A stretch of DNA of 64,000 nt, taken from Pseudomonadota bacterium (GTDB taxonomy: Bacteria; Desulfobacterota; Desulfobulbia; Desulfobulbales; Desulfocapsaceae). Below are positions 35,401-44,266 of the stretch, piece by piece. The translations under genes and the position numbers were made by a program. The stretch spans positions 53,222-117,221 of the forward strand of contig JAHIUA010000092.1 of assembly GCA_018817385.1 (NCBI GenBank), given 5' to 3'. Positions within the stretch are counted from its first letter, which is position 1. Every line of letters begins with the position of its first letter. The notes under the pieces are model-generated. The model did no database searches and was not told where the DNA came from. It worked only from the letters and a program-made list of their open reading frames with translations.

Positions 35401-36773
35401 TGATTAAATATAGCAAAAAACGAAAATCGCTCTGGACGCATATCGGCACCGGTATTCATCTTGATCATCCGGAAACGATTCTTGAGCTTGGCTTTCCCGA
35501 CAGTTTCCGCAAAGGCCATTTCTGGTGTTTTGGTACCACCAGGGTTGGTAAAACCCGGATCATGGAACACATCATCGAGCAGGATATCCGTAAAGGTTAT
35601 TCTGTTGTGGCCATTGATCCCAAGGGGGATATTGGACTCTTTTCCAAGATTACTGAACTGGCCGACAAGACCGGACGCCTGCAGGATCTGATGCTGATCA
35701 CTCCGATTTTCCCGGAATACAGCGCCATTCTCGATCCCCTCTCCTCGTATTACATGCCGGAAGAGTTAGTGGCCCATATCACTGCCGGAGTTGCCGTGGG
35801 CCGGGAACCGTACTTTTTCGGGGTCGCCTATGAGGTGAGCCTGGTCGTGGTGCAAGCCCTGATTATGCTGGCCGAAGTTGCCGGGACAACACCATCCTTT
35901 AATTTGAATGACATCAAAAACCATATCAGCCACCAGGACCTGGAGCGGCTCAAAGAGAAACTCGATTATGTCAATACTCCGGACGCGGAACAGCTTTGCC
36001 TGGATATGCAGAAGATCCTTTCTACTCCGGCAGATTACTACTCCAAGGTGGCAAGCTCCCTTCGGGTGGCACTCACCGAGCTGACCTCCGGGAGTGTTGG
36101 CCAGATCATTGGTAAAGCCGACGAAAACCGTTTTATCAAACGACTGGAACAAGGCAAAGGCATTATCCTGGTGGTGCAGTTGGGTTCACTGCTGACCAAG
36201 CGGGCTGCCTACACAGCAGGCAAAGTGATTATCTCGATGATCCAGGCCTTTGTCGGTCGGGTCTATTCCAGTGGCAAGAGTGTCACGCCCTCGCTGGTAC
36301 TGCATATCGACGAGGCCCAGTCAGTTCTGTACCATGGAATCGAAGATTTATTTGCCAAAGCTGGCGGGGCTGAGGTTTTTATCCACGGCTACTGCCAGTC
36401 AATCAGTCAGTTATATGCTGAAGTCGGAGAGGACCGGGCCAACACTATTCTGGACAACTGTAACACCAAGCTCTTTATGCGGGTACCGGACGCCAATACG
36501 GCAAGCTATGTATCCAGGCATCTTGGTGAGGAGCGCCGATTCTCACCGATCATCTCTGTTGGCGGCGGTTTATCGATTCGGGAGACGGAAGAGATCAGGA
36601 TCAAACATACCGAGATTCTTAATATGGCCCCTCGCGAGCTGTTTCTCAGTACCTATTCCGGCACGTATAAGGGCAAAACTGCTACTGTCAGTGATGGGGA
36701 GTTGACGGTGATATTCCCGGATCTGTCTATGAAAAATAAAGTCAACACCCGTCAAGTGACAGCTGAGAGTTGA
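35400..36773 (+). CDS. TraD/VirD4-like type IV coupling ATPase
   Basis: 457 aa. Walker A 'GTTRVGKTR' (~45), 'VVAIDPKGDIG' (~75) typical of coupling proteins, Walker B 'LVLHIDEAQ' (~300), and a C-terminal 'MRVPDANTASYVSRHLGEE'. These hexameric ATPases bring the relaxase-DNA complex to the mating channel. The usual N-terminal membrane helices are absent, and the protein is shorter than TraD of large conjugative elements (600+ aa). The adjacent membrane-anchored HD protein may compensate. Translation is coupled on both sides (TGATG overlaps). Confidence 0.85.
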   Translation: MIKYSKKRKSLWTHIGTGIHLDHPETILELGFPDSFRKGHFWCFGTTRVGKTRIMEHIIEQDIRKGYSVVAIDPKGDIGLFSKITELADKTGRLQDLMLITPIFPEYSAILDPLSSYYMPEELVAHITAGVAVGREPYFFGVAYEVSLVVVQALIMLAEVAGTTPSFNLNDIKNHISHQDLERLKEKLDYVNTPDAEQLCLDMQKILSTPADYYSKVASSLRVALTELTSGSVGQIIGKADENRFIKRLEQGKGIILVVQLGSLLTKRAAYTAGKVIISMIQAFVGRVYSSGKSVTPSLVLHIDEAQSVLYHGIEDLFAKAGGAEVFIHGYCQSISQLYAEVGEDRANTILDNCNTKLFMRVPDANTASYVSRHLGEERRFSPIISVGGGLSIRETEEIRIKHTEILNMAPRELFLSTYSGTYKGKTATVSDGELTVIFPDLSMKNKVNTRQVTAES

Positions 36774-38197
36774 TGCTTGCCCTTGGCAACTGGCTCAGGA
36801 TTGTTGACGGGGATCACGGCATGCTATGGCTGGCTTTGTTGTTGGCTGTGGTTGTTCTTATGATCCTGGCTTTTGGTAAGAAAAAGATAGCAAAAGAAAT
36901 TCATCTTCATGAGCTGTCGAAGATCTGGACTAAAGAGGGCTCCAAGACAATTCATATCTCGGAACTCTCGCCTCTTTGGCGAAACCAGCAGCCTGTCCCT
37001 GAAGACGATGAATTTCTCGAACTGCGCAGTTCAAGAGCCATCGCATTTATGAAAAATATTCTGCATAAGCCTCTATTTGAAAAATTTCCGCAGCAGAAAG
37101 CCGTTTGCGAGCGAATCCTCAAACTTCTGGACAAAGAGGGTATTTGTCCCTCAGTGGTCGATATCCATGGAGATGTAGAAGGCAACTGGGATGAAAATAC
37201 CTACCGGTTACTTGCCCAAACAACCTTACTTGATCATTCTCTCAACGTAGCCGAACAGGTTGTGCAGATCCTCTCCGACAATAAGGCCTGGCACGTCATC
37301 CCGGATACCTTGGTCGCTGCCTTAGCCCACGATCTCGGCAAACTGCAATCGTTGCGAGGGTATCTCTATTCCCTGGGAGAACACCCTTTGGCGGCAGGCC
37401 GACCATTGGCCGGAATTGCCGGTTTTAATGAACTGCCTAAAAAAGATGAAATTCTGCGGGCGGTCAGGCTGCACCACAAGATGGTCCAGGGACTACTCGG
37501 CAAGACCTTGAAAAAAGCCGATCAACTGGCCAGGCAGAAAGAACTGGAAGCGACCGTTCTGCAGGACGACTCCAAAACAGAGGTAAATGAAAATATCCCG
37601 TCGGATATGGCGCAACCAGAGACAAGAAATGTAACGACAGCAGCTCGCCGTGCCCAGGCGGATATTTACAGCGACAACGATGCGTTCGACCAGGAAAAAT
37701 CCAAATCCGTCGCACCAAAATTAATGGATATCTCCGGCTGGTTTGATGCCTCGCAGTTTTTGGAAGATCTAAAACCGTATATCAACAAGATGTTTGGGCG
37801 CAGATTCCTGGCCTTTTCCATGCCGGACGGCCATGTCTATTTTCAGGTGAAGGTACTGGAAGAAGTGGCACGGAAGCAGGCAGAGAAGGCCGGTAATATG
37901 GAAATTGCGGCAATGGCCCAGAAGGATGAAACCATGCGACAGGTCCTGTTCACCATCGTCCATCACCTACGGGCAGAGCATGAGGTTATTGATCGAGGGT
38001 TGATCAAGGATTCTTTTTTCGGCGGCTATTTTACCGTGACCCGGAAAATCGGCAAATCCATTAAAGGATATTACACGCCATTTCATACTGAACGTTTCGG
38101 GTCCATCGCCGAGATGGAAGAAGCAAAACCCGCGATGCTGCGTGATATTGTCAAGGTCAGTCCATATCTTGACAACAATGATTCACAGGATGCATGA
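36773..38197 (+). CDS. Membrane-anchored HD-domain protein, TraI(MOBH)-related candidate relaxase
   Basis: 474 aa from the ATG at 36773 overlapping the TraD stop. One transmembrane helix lies at residues ~15-35 ('MLWLALLLAVVVLMILAFG'). An HD-type region follows: 'LLDHSLNVAEQV' (~158), 'ALAHDLGKL' (~188) and 'VRLHHKMVQG' (~235). The His/Asp layout and the position beside TraD recall MOBH relaxases, but the canonical double-His/Gly motif before 'LLDHSL' is not present. It could instead be a phosphohydrolase accessory. The C-terminus is highly charged and helical. Confidence 0.55.
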   Translation: MLALGNWLRIVDGDHGMLWLALLLAVVVLMILAFGKKKIAKEIHLHELSKIWTKEGSKTIHISELSPLWRNQQPVPEDDEFLELRSSRAIAFMKNILHKPLFEKFPQQKAVCERILKLLDKEGICPSVVDIHGDVEGNWDENTYRLLAQTTLLDHSLNVAEQVVQILSDNKAWHVIPDTLVAALAHDLGKLQSLRGYLYSLGEHPLAAGRPLAGIAGFNELPKKDEILRAVRLHHKMVQGLLGKTLKKADQLARQKELEATVLQDDSKTEVNENIPSDMAQPETRNVTTAARRAQADIYSDNDAFDQEKSKSVAPKLMDISGWFDASQFLEDLKPYINKMFGRRFLAFSMPDGHVYFQVKVLEEVARKQAEKAGNMEIAAMAQKDETMRQVLFTIVHHLRAEHEVIDRGLIKDSFFGGYFTVTRKIGKSIKGYYTPFHTERFGSIAEMEEAKPAMLRDIVKVSPYLDNNDSQDA

Positions 38198-38913
38198 TGG
38201 CTAAAGATTGGGAGAACAAAGGGCAAAACGATACCAACGCCCAGATCATTACCACTGATAACGGCAGGATTTATAGGCCGAACAATCTGCTGAACGCCAT
38301 CTCCGAGATTCAGCAATTCTATGTTATCGAAAGTAAGGGCCAGAATATCCCTGCAGAATTCCTTACCCTGGATCGAACCCTGGACTTTTTCAAGATCGGC
38401 ATAAAAAGCGGCTTTCACGAAGGCTTTGCCCTGATACTGCTTTTCCCGGTCTTTCATTTCTATCTTTTTCCCTTCGTGTTTCATAAGCTCGATGCTTTCA
38501 GCCATTTGATGTTCGGCTCTATTCCCTATCTGGTCCTGCTTATCAATACCGCGATGTGTACCTATATCAGTCGCTACTATGTCGGTAACATTACCAGAAA
38601 GGCAATCAATTCATTGCTTCTGGGCCGGGCTATGTCCCTGCTACTCAAGGCATTTCTCATCTACGTCATTTATCTGCTACTCTATCGACTCAGTACACCT
38701 GAGAACGTCTGGAAGCTGGTCATCCATTTTGGGTCGATGGCTGAGAAAATATATTACGGGTTTATGGAGATAAAACCGCACCTGTTGCCGGTGGCCGTAA
38801 AAAGCTCCATGCTGATGGTCATAGCCGCCATCTGCCCATATGGATCAGTGTATCTTCTGGACATGTGGCATCGGTATCGAATCAAAAGGAACGCAAAAAT
38901 CATTTCCGCATAA
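38194..38913 (+). CDS. Transfer-operon membrane protein, 239 aa
   Basis: Overlaps the HD gene's stop (ATGA; a second ATG three nt later has better spacing to AGGA). Hydrophobic segments near residues 78-100, 108-130, 150-170 and 205-225 predict about four transmembrane helices, with cytoplasmic charged ends ('HRYRIKRNAKIISA'). No enzyme motif. Position in the operon suggests an inner-membrane component working with the coupling protein. Family not recognised. Confidence 0.65.
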   Translation: MMAKDWENKGQNDTNAQIITTDNGRIYRPNNLLNAISEIQQFYVIESKGQNIPAEFLTLDRTLDFFKIGIKSGFHEGFALILLFPVFHFYLFPFVFHKLDAFSHLMFGSIPYLVLLINTAMCTYISRYYVGNITRKAINSLLLGRAMSLLLKAFLIYVIYLLLYRLSTPENVWKLVIHFGSMAEKIYYGFMEIKPHLLPVAVKSSMLMVIAAICPYGSVYLLDMWHRYRIKRNAKIISA

Positions 38914-38929
38914 CAAAAAGGTGTAAATA

Positions 38930-39283
38930 ATGGCCGAGACTAAAGAGACAAAACCTACCTGGCAGGAGATTCAGGAAAAAAAGATCAGTATGGTCAAGGA
39001 ACGGGGATCACGGGTGCTGAAAATTAATTCTCCGCTCAGCTCGACCATGTTTAATATCCTGCGCCAATTCGATATGGCGTATATCAATTTCAAGGCAAGA
39101 CTTGGCGAACTGGATGGGATCTCGCACAAGGAAGGAGAACAGTTGATGGAGGAAGGCCGCGAAATTGTTATGGCCTTTTCCGACTATACCGAAAAGCTGA
39201 GCAAGAGGATACGGTTCCGATATTATACGCCCAGGGAAATCAGTGAATTCATGAAAAATGACCAGGAAATGGATTCAAAATAA
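38930..39283 (+). CDS. Small helical transfer-operon protein, 117 aa
   Basis: AAGGTG about 6 nt before the ATG; it starts 16 bp after the membrane protein gene. The product is soluble, helical and highly charged ('KETKPTWQEIQEKKISMVKE', 'LMEEGREIVMAF', 'RYYTPREISEF'), with no recognised motif. Its place as last gene of the TraD/HD operon suggests an accessory role in mobilisation; no other evidence. Confidence 0.6.
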   Translation: MAETKETKPTWQEIQEKKISMVKERGSRVLKINSPLSSTMFNILRQFDMAYINFKARLGELDGISHKEGEQLMEEGREIVMAFSDYTEKLSKRIRFRYYTPREISEFMKNDQEMDSK

Positions 39284-39370
39284 TCTTGCAAAACCCCGGA
39301 GAACCTACTATTTGAGCAATAAAAAGCACTCCCTCTCCATATCACTCCAACAAATCAACAAGGAAAGATT

Positions 39371-39643
39371 ATGAACAAAGGCGATCTGATAGAAAAAGTG
39401 GCAAGAGAATGTGGCTTGAGCAAGACTGCAAGCGATCAGGTGTTGAACAGCATCCTTAATGCAATCACAGGTGCCGTGGCAATCGGCGACAAGGTCACCT
39501 TGATCGGTTTTGGTACATTTTCGGTCAGCGCGCGGCCGGCTCGCGAAGGCCGCAACCCCCAGACCGGAGATACCATCCAGATTCCAGCCAGAAAAGTTGT
39601 TAAATTCAAGGCCGGCAGCAAACTGAGTGATGCGGTGAAATAA
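39371..39643 (+). CDS. hup: HU-family histone-like DNA-binding protein
   Basis: 90 aa, full length for HU. Signature segments: 'MNKGDLIEKVARECGLSK', 'GDKVTLIGFGTFSVSARPA' and 'EGRNPQTGDTIQIPARKVVK'. It bends DNA and compacts the nucleoid; in mobile elements it often assists integration or relaxosome assembly. AAGGA lies 6 nt before the ATG. It has its own 87-bp upstream region and a probable terminator, so it may be expressed separately from the transfer operon. Confidence 0.95.
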   Translation: MNKGDLIEKVARECGLSKTASDQVLNSILNAITGAVAIGDKVTLIGFGTFSVSARPAREGRNPQTGDTIQIPARKVVKFKAGSKLSDAVK

Positions 39644-39669
39644 CTTATCAAAACCTGGATCCAAATCTG

Positions 39670-39691
39670 ACTGGCTCTGTTTCCAGTTTTT
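39670..39691 (+). terminator. Weak Rho-independent terminator after the HU gene
   Basis: ACTGG (39670-39674), an 8-nt loop and CCAGT (39683-39687) followed by five T. The stem is only 5 bp, so strength is doubtful. Confidence 0.45.
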
Positions 39692-39726
39692 ATGGTTCAA
39701 GTTATTTTCCCCGCTAATTCTCATCA

Positions 39727-40167
39727 CTATTCCAAGTCGCCGAGTTTGTAGCGTATCCGAACAACTCTGTCATTAAAGTCGTGGGAGATCATACGGAACT
39801 CGCCTATTTCGGTAGTATTGTCCACATGTTCTCCGACACAGGGGCAGAAGTCGTAATCGCCGATTCGTACAATACGGACGGTCTCGACTCCTTCAGGAAG
39901 ACGGGTGAGGTTGAAGTTCCTAGCGGCTTCCTCAAGAGAAACTATTTCTTCGGTTACGGCCAGGTTCGCGGAAATCACCCGGTTGACCTCTGCTTCTACT
40001 TCGTTGGCTTCGTCATCAGTCAGGGCTCTATCGAAATGGTAGTCACACTTGGACTTCTTCTTGTTCACGTGAGCGCTGAAGCATCGCCCGCAGTCGAATT
40101 TCCTGACCATTGCCTGGTTGAGTATGTGTTCCGCCGAATGCATTCGCGGAGCGTATGATTTTGTCAT
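39727..40167 (-). CDS. AlaX-type alanyl-tRNA editing protein
   Basis: 146 aa. The HxxxH zinc motif 'HSAEHILNQAM' (residues ~11-15) and the later 'CPCVGEHVDN' (Cys-x3-His type ligands) match the free-standing editing domain related to the second additional domain of alanyl/threonyl-tRNA synthetases. Such proteins hydrolyse mischarged aminoacyl-tRNAs (Ser- or Gly-tRNA-Ala). It is a single gene opposite to its neighbours with no clear ribosome site. It lies inside the accessory region, so it is either cargo or a relic of an earlier chromosomal segment. Confidence 0.88.
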   Translation of the reverse strand: MTKSYAPRMHSAEHILNQAMVRKFDCGRCFSAHVNKKKSKCDYHFDRALTDDEANEVEAEVNRVISANLAVTEEIVSLEEAARNFNLTRLPEGVETVRIVRIGDYDFCPCVGEHVDNTTEIGEFRMISHDFNDRVVRIRYKLGDLE

Positions 40168-40685
40168 GTCGATCTGTTGGTGATTTTTGACAGTGAAAAA
40201 AGAAAACGTAGCTCATGCCGACATGAGAGTCGATTCTATTGATTCCATAATTTTAGTGTATTGTCAAAAATCTGTTCCGGCAACCGGTAGTGTCGTGGTA
40301 TCGACCAAACATATATAACGTGGCAGAAAGTACTATCTGTCATCGATTACGGCAGAAATGGTGCAAGTCCCAATTATTCTCTGGAAAAATCAACGATCTG
40401 AGACTCTCTCTTTCATGTCAGGAAAATCATGCTTCTCAAAGATGAAAAATGACCTTTTATTGTTGATAGGCATTGAGACAACTGCTTGTTCCGGTCAGTA
40501 GAAATACAACGTTTCGCAAAATAAGGAAGTGATTTAGATATGATTTGCCAATCATAAATTGACACACGGATTTTCAGCGATCTGGTGGACCCCCTTAAGC
40601 AACAGCTAGCAATCGCAGGTGCTTAATATGTTGGGCTATTGAATTGACAATAGTTAAGTTAAAAAAAAGATGTTAAGATAAAAAC
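40168..40685. other. Intergenic region, possible IS remnant and promoter zone
   Basis: 518 bp with no gene over 35 codons. A 31-codon ORF (40222-40317, plus) is not convincing. Near 40560-40640 the minus strand reads 'NSIAQHIKHLRLLAVA' then a stop, which looks like a transposase C-terminus and IS end. A TTGACA near 40644 lies about 40 bp before the GNAT gene, but no well-spaced -10 is clear. Confidence 0.35.
40560..40640 (-). mobile_element. Possible insertion-sequence remnant
   Basis: On the minus strand a short frame ends 'SIAQHIKHLRLLAVA' and a stop, followed by GGGGGTCCACC and other end-like sequence. It resembles the 3' end of an IS transposase gene. Too short to assign a family. Confidence 0.25.
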
Positions 40686-41330
40686 ATGAAAGATGACCCA
40701 ACAAATAGATTGCGGGACATGTCTACGAGGAAGTTTTTACCACAGGTTCTAACACCGCGAACTGTTATGGCTCCGGTTAGAATCTCAGACGCCGAAGATT
40801 TATGGCGGGTAATCGACACCTCCCGTGGGCATCTTCGTCAGTGGTTGGAGTGGCCGGATCTCATCACCAGTTTTTCTCAAGCACGATGGATGGGTGGTCA
40901 TTGCGAAGACGATTGGCACAGATGTAGTGACTTTCGATTTGCGATTAGAAACAGAGTAGATGGGAGCCTTCTTGGGCTTATCGGATTTGAAAGTTGTGAT
41001 TTTCATAATCGGATTTGTAATATGGGATATTGGCTTTCACAAAATGTTCAAGGATGTGGTTTGTTGTCGGAGGCGGCCTATGTTGCGCTGAATCACATTG
41101 CGGATAATGCCCTAAGGCTCCAACGCATCAATCTATACATTAGCATCAAAAACAGGCGATCCCTCGCCGTAGCCCATAGGCTCGGCTTCCATCACGAGTT
41201 AGGAGTTGATGAGCCGCCAGCGAATAGTGTGTATTTCGATCATTTGTTATTCAGTAAAAATCTCTTGCAGTTTGCATACCCCAACTTGGACATGAAAAAA
41301 TCAACATCTAGTAACAGTAAGGAATTATAA
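40686..41330 (+). CDS. GNAT N-acetyltransferase, RimJ/RimL-like
   Basis: 214 aa. RimJ/RimL-type pattern: 'VMAPVRISDAEDLWRVID', 'LRQWLEWPD', 'FRFAIRNRVDGSLLGLIGF', 'GYWLSQNVQGCGLLSEAAY' and 'ISIKNRRSLAVAHRLGF'. These enzymes acetylate N-terminal amines of proteins or peptide-like compounds. It is the first gene of the operon that continues with a radical SAM protein and an oligopeptide-type ABC transporter, so the substrate may be a peptide or an antibiotic handled by that operon. The next start codon (41371) follows after 40 bp. Confidence 0.85.
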   Translation: MKDDPTNRLRDMSTRKFLPQVLTPRTVMAPVRISDAEDLWRVIDTSRGHLRQWLEWPDLITSFSQARWMGGHCEDDWHRCSDFRFAIRNRVDGSLLGLIGFESCDFHNRICNMGYWLSQNVQGCGLLSEAAYVALNHIADNALRLQRINLYISIKNRRSLAVAHRLGFHHELGVDEPPANSVYFDHLLFSKNLLQFAYPNLDMKKSTSSNSKEL

Positions 41331-41370
41331 GTTCTTTGGTCGAGCTATGGACTTGAAAAGGAAGAATAAT

Positions 41371-42666
41371 ATGTCAAAAAAAAATGAAAAATTCAGTCAT
41401 ACCGCACGCCCTGTGAAGGAACAAAAACATCGGTCTTCAGCAGAGGAGAGTTTACTGGCATCCAGTAACTTCATGGGAGCAGCTACCTTTGGCTCATTTT
41501 CCTGGGTCGGGGAACATACGACTGAATTTCCACCCAGCAGATCAGTCGGCAGTTACCTTGCCGTCGAACTTGGAGAAGCATGCAACCTGCGTTGCCGACA
41601 TTGTATCTACGGGCAACAACACCAGGGAAACTCACCGCCCAATCCGATCGTGATCGAAAGCTTGAAAGACGCGTGCAGGAACGGGCTCGCTATAGAGTGT
41701 GTTAGCTATGCAGGCAAGGAGCCTACAATGTACCCCGAGGAGTTGCAGGATTTGGCTAAGACGTTGCGACAACAAGGGCGTGTAACGGAGGTGATGACGA
41801 ATGGAACGAACCCCGAAGCCCTGTTGCCTTTAATCGGTCTTGTCGATTTTTTCGACATTTCTCTGGACGGAGATCAGTCAGCGCATGATTGGATGCGCGG
41901 CCCAGGCACCTACCAAAAGACATTTAAAACCATTGAACAAATCATCAATGCTTCAGCGATCTCCAGGGTGGGCGTGATTGCGACCCTTGTTCATTCAGTG
42001 TTGGCGGACGGCAGAAAGCAAGGCAGCGGCATCATCTCCCTCGCCAACGAGCTGGAGCGCGCCTTCGGTGAAACGAAACGGGTTTCGCTCACCATCTCTC
42101 TGTACTATGGCAATCCTGACGACCCCATGCTTTTAAATACGGAGGATATTTTGACAGCCATAATGGGACTGCGGGATGTCGGGCTCTCGACACGGCTCGT
42201 TTTAACCGCAGGCTATGCCCACCTGTGGCCAGAGTTAAGAAAAATGCTGCGAGCAGAGCTCTGCCCCTTGGAGTACGATGTTCCATCGGGAATCCCTCTT
42301 ATGCGGATAGGCAACTTATCCATTCTTCTGTTCAACTTAACCCCGGCCTCATTGAACGGCTTTCGTATCTGCAACAACGGAAAGGTGTACTTGAGTTGCA
42401 ACCACTTGGCCGTTGAAAATGAAGCATCGAGAGTTCAATGCGAAGTGGGAGATTTGGCATCAAACAGCCTGAATGAGATTATTAACTCTATTGAAAGCGG
42501 AGAAAACCCCGTCATCCAAACCCTTTCTCAGGTCTCAGAAACTTGCTTCGATTGCTCGGAATGGGAGCATTGCCACAGCGGAGATCGCCTTTCGGGATTG
42601 TTGTTCAAAAATGAGCCTGTGGACCCGTACTGTCATAGAATCATGAAAAATAGGAGAATCCAGTGA
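41371..42666 (+). CDS. Radical SAM protein with SPASM-like C-terminus
   Basis: 431 aa from the ATG at 41371 (GGAAG upstream); an in-frame ATG 24 nt earlier lacks a ribosome site. The CX3CX2C cluster motif is 'CNLRCRHC' (~71). 'SYAGKEPTMYPEEL' stands in for the usual GGEP, and 'DISLDGDQSAHDWMRG' is typical of peptide-modifying radical SAM enzymes. Seven or more C-terminal Cys ('CNNGKVYLSC', 'CFDCSEWEHC', 'CHR') would bind auxiliary Fe-S clusters. SPASM proteins usually modify ribosomal peptides, but no precursor peptide gene is evident nearby. The last codons overlap the binding-protein GTG start. Confidence 0.88.
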   Translation: MSKKNEKFSHTARPVKEQKHRSSAEESLLASSNFMGAATFGSFSWVGEHTTEFPPSRSVGSYLAVELGEACNLRCRHCIYGQQHQGNSPPNPIVIESLKDACRNGLAIECVSYAGKEPTMYPEELQDLAKTLRQQGRVTEVMTNGTNPEALLPLIGLVDFFDISLDGDQSAHDWMRGPGTYQKTFKTIEQIINASAISRVGVIATLVHSVLADGRKQGSGIISLANELERAFGETKRVSLTISLYYGNPDDPMLLNTEDILTAIMGLRDVGLSTRLVLTAGYAHLWPELRKMLRAELCPLEYDVPSGIPLMRIGNLSILLFNLTPASLNGFRICNNGKVYLSCNHLAVENEASRVQCEVGDLASNSLNEIINSIESGENPVIQTLSQVSETCFDCSEWEHCHSGDRLSGLLFKNEPVDPYCHRIMKNRRIQ

Positions 42667-44246
42667 AAGGACGCATCCCTGCTATCCTGGTCGTGTTGGC
42701 CATCATTGTTGTAACTTTGGGCTATTTTCTTTTTCGTGAAAACGACCCCAATAGCGCTACCCGACATGAAAGGTTGGGGAAAAAGGAAATCGAAACTTTG
42801 GCGGTGGGCTTTGCAGGTTTGGGTGATCTCAACACTCTCGACCCTGCGCGTTCGACCACCACCATTCCAATTTTCTTTTCTTGGATCATGTATGATCGGT
42901 TGGTGGACGTGACATCGGAAGGGAAGGTGGTTCCCATGCTCGCTTCGTCTTGGCGATCAACTGAGGATTTCAAGGAATGGCGGTTTCAAATCAGAACGGA
43001 TATCTCTTTCAATGGCACCGGGAAAAAAATGGAAGCCCGCGACGTCGCCTCTTCTATAGAACGGGCGTTGCGCACTCCAGGGCTGGGGCCGTCCCTGCTC
43101 AGCGATCTCGTAGAAGGTGCTACAGAAGCATTGGAGAATAAGTCTAGTATCCCCGGAATTTCAGTCGAGAAAAACGAAGTGGTGTTCCGCTTGACCCGTC
43201 CGTTTGCCATGCTACCGGAGCGACTTGCGGCGCCGTGCTTCGGCGTGGTTTTAACGGACAAAGAAAATGAATCAGACGGTTCTCTATTTGGCACCGGTCC
43301 TTACAGTCTCGTGAATTGGGATCGTTCCCGGCAAACGGTAATTCTTAAAAAAGAAAAATACTGGGGGGACACAACAGTTGCAGCTCCGCAAGTACTTGAC
43401 ATCCGAATATTCACTGCTGAAGCGCCGGCAGTGGAGGAACTAAGGGCAGGAACCCTCGACTGGCTTGAGACAACGTCAAGCGCCCTTCCTCTCGTTGGAA
43501 AACAGCCACCTAAGGGCTTACGCGTGGATGCTCCACCGAGTACGGAGATCCGTCTTGTCGCATTGAATATGGAGCAACCTCCTTTTTCCAGCACCCCTGG
43601 AATCGGTCATGCTTTGAACTTGGCAACGGATCGAATGGCGCTGATCAAGGCATTGGGAGGAGGTCAGGTAATCTCTTCACCTGTACCATCCAGATTGGCT
43701 ACTGTTACGGAATGCGCACTGGATTTCGACCAGGAACATTCTAAAATAGAATTGAGCAAAATAGGTCCACTTCCAAAATTTGAGATGATTGTCCAGCCAG
43801 GAGAGTCCAATCGGACAATCGCTGAGCTTCTAAGATCCCAATGGGCGTCAGTAGGCGTTGAAGTCACACTTAAACCGGGCCTTGCGGACTTTTTTGATCG
43901 AGTTATCAAAGGAAATTACGAAATGGCGCTTGGCTACTTCGGCCCCCTCGTTCCTACAGTTGAACAGTATTTGTGGCCCTATCGCTCTTCGGCCCAACCC
44001 GTGCCAAATGTGATGAGATACTCTTCAACCGTTTTTGATAAAAAATTAAGAGAATACACTGGGAGCGGGGAGGCAGGGGACAGAAAATTAGCAATTCAAA
44101 AAGCATTGGCGGTAGTATGCACCGACTCACCAGCTGTTTGGTTATTCCGTCCTTCGTGGACCGCTGTTGTTCGTGATTCATTGCAGGTGCCTCGAACCAG
44201 TGCGGCACTTCCTTTATTCCATCGGTTGACCATAAAAGAAAATTAG
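42663..44246 (+). CDS. Oligopeptide-type ABC transporter substrate-binding protein, membrane-anchored
   Basis: 527 aa. Starts with GTG overlapping the radical SAM stop (GTGA). The N-terminus is a hydrophobic anchor ('GRIPAILVVLAIIVVTLGYF') with no lipobox Cys, so it is probably tethered rather than lipidated. The body matches family-5 solute-binding proteins (DppA/OppA/NikA): 'LDPARSTTTIPIFFSWIMYD', 'FQIRTDISFNGTGKKMEARD', 'GTGPYSLVNWDRSRQ' and 'LNLATDRMALIKAL'. It would deliver a peptide or peptide-like ligand to the permeases encoded two genes downstream; the AAA+ gene inserted between them is unusual. Confidence 0.9.
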   Translation: MKGRIPAILVVLAIIVVTLGYFLFRENDPNSATRHERLGKKEIETLAVGFAGLGDLNTLDPARSTTTIPIFFSWIMYDRLVDVTSEGKVVPMLASSWRSTEDFKEWRFQIRTDISFNGTGKKMEARDVASSIERALRTPGLGPSLLSDLVEGATEALENKSSIPGISVEKNEVVFRLTRPFAMLPERLAAPCFGVVLTDKENESDGSLFGTGPYSLVNWDRSRQTVILKKEKYWGDTTVAAPQVLDIRIFTAEAPAVEELRAGTLDWLETTSSALPLVGKQPPKGLRVDAPPSTEIRLVALNMEQPPFSSTPGIGHALNLATDRMALIKALGGGQVISSPVPSRLATVTECALDFDQEHSKIELSKIGPLPKFEMIVQPGESNRTIAELLRSQWASVGVEVTLKPGLADFFDRVIKGNYEMALGYFGPLVPTVEQYLWPYRSSAQPVPNVMRYSSTVFDKKLREYTGSGEAGDRKLAIQKALAVVCTDSPAVWLFRPSWTAVVRDSLQVPRTSAALPLFHRLTIKEN

Positions 44247-44266
44247 CGATTCGAAGGGGAGTGCGA

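Noticed and set aside
40222..40317. 31-codon ORF as a possible RiPP precursor for the radical SAM enzyme
   Set aside because: No ribosome site, no Cys-rich or repeated core, and far from the radical SAM start; not supportable.
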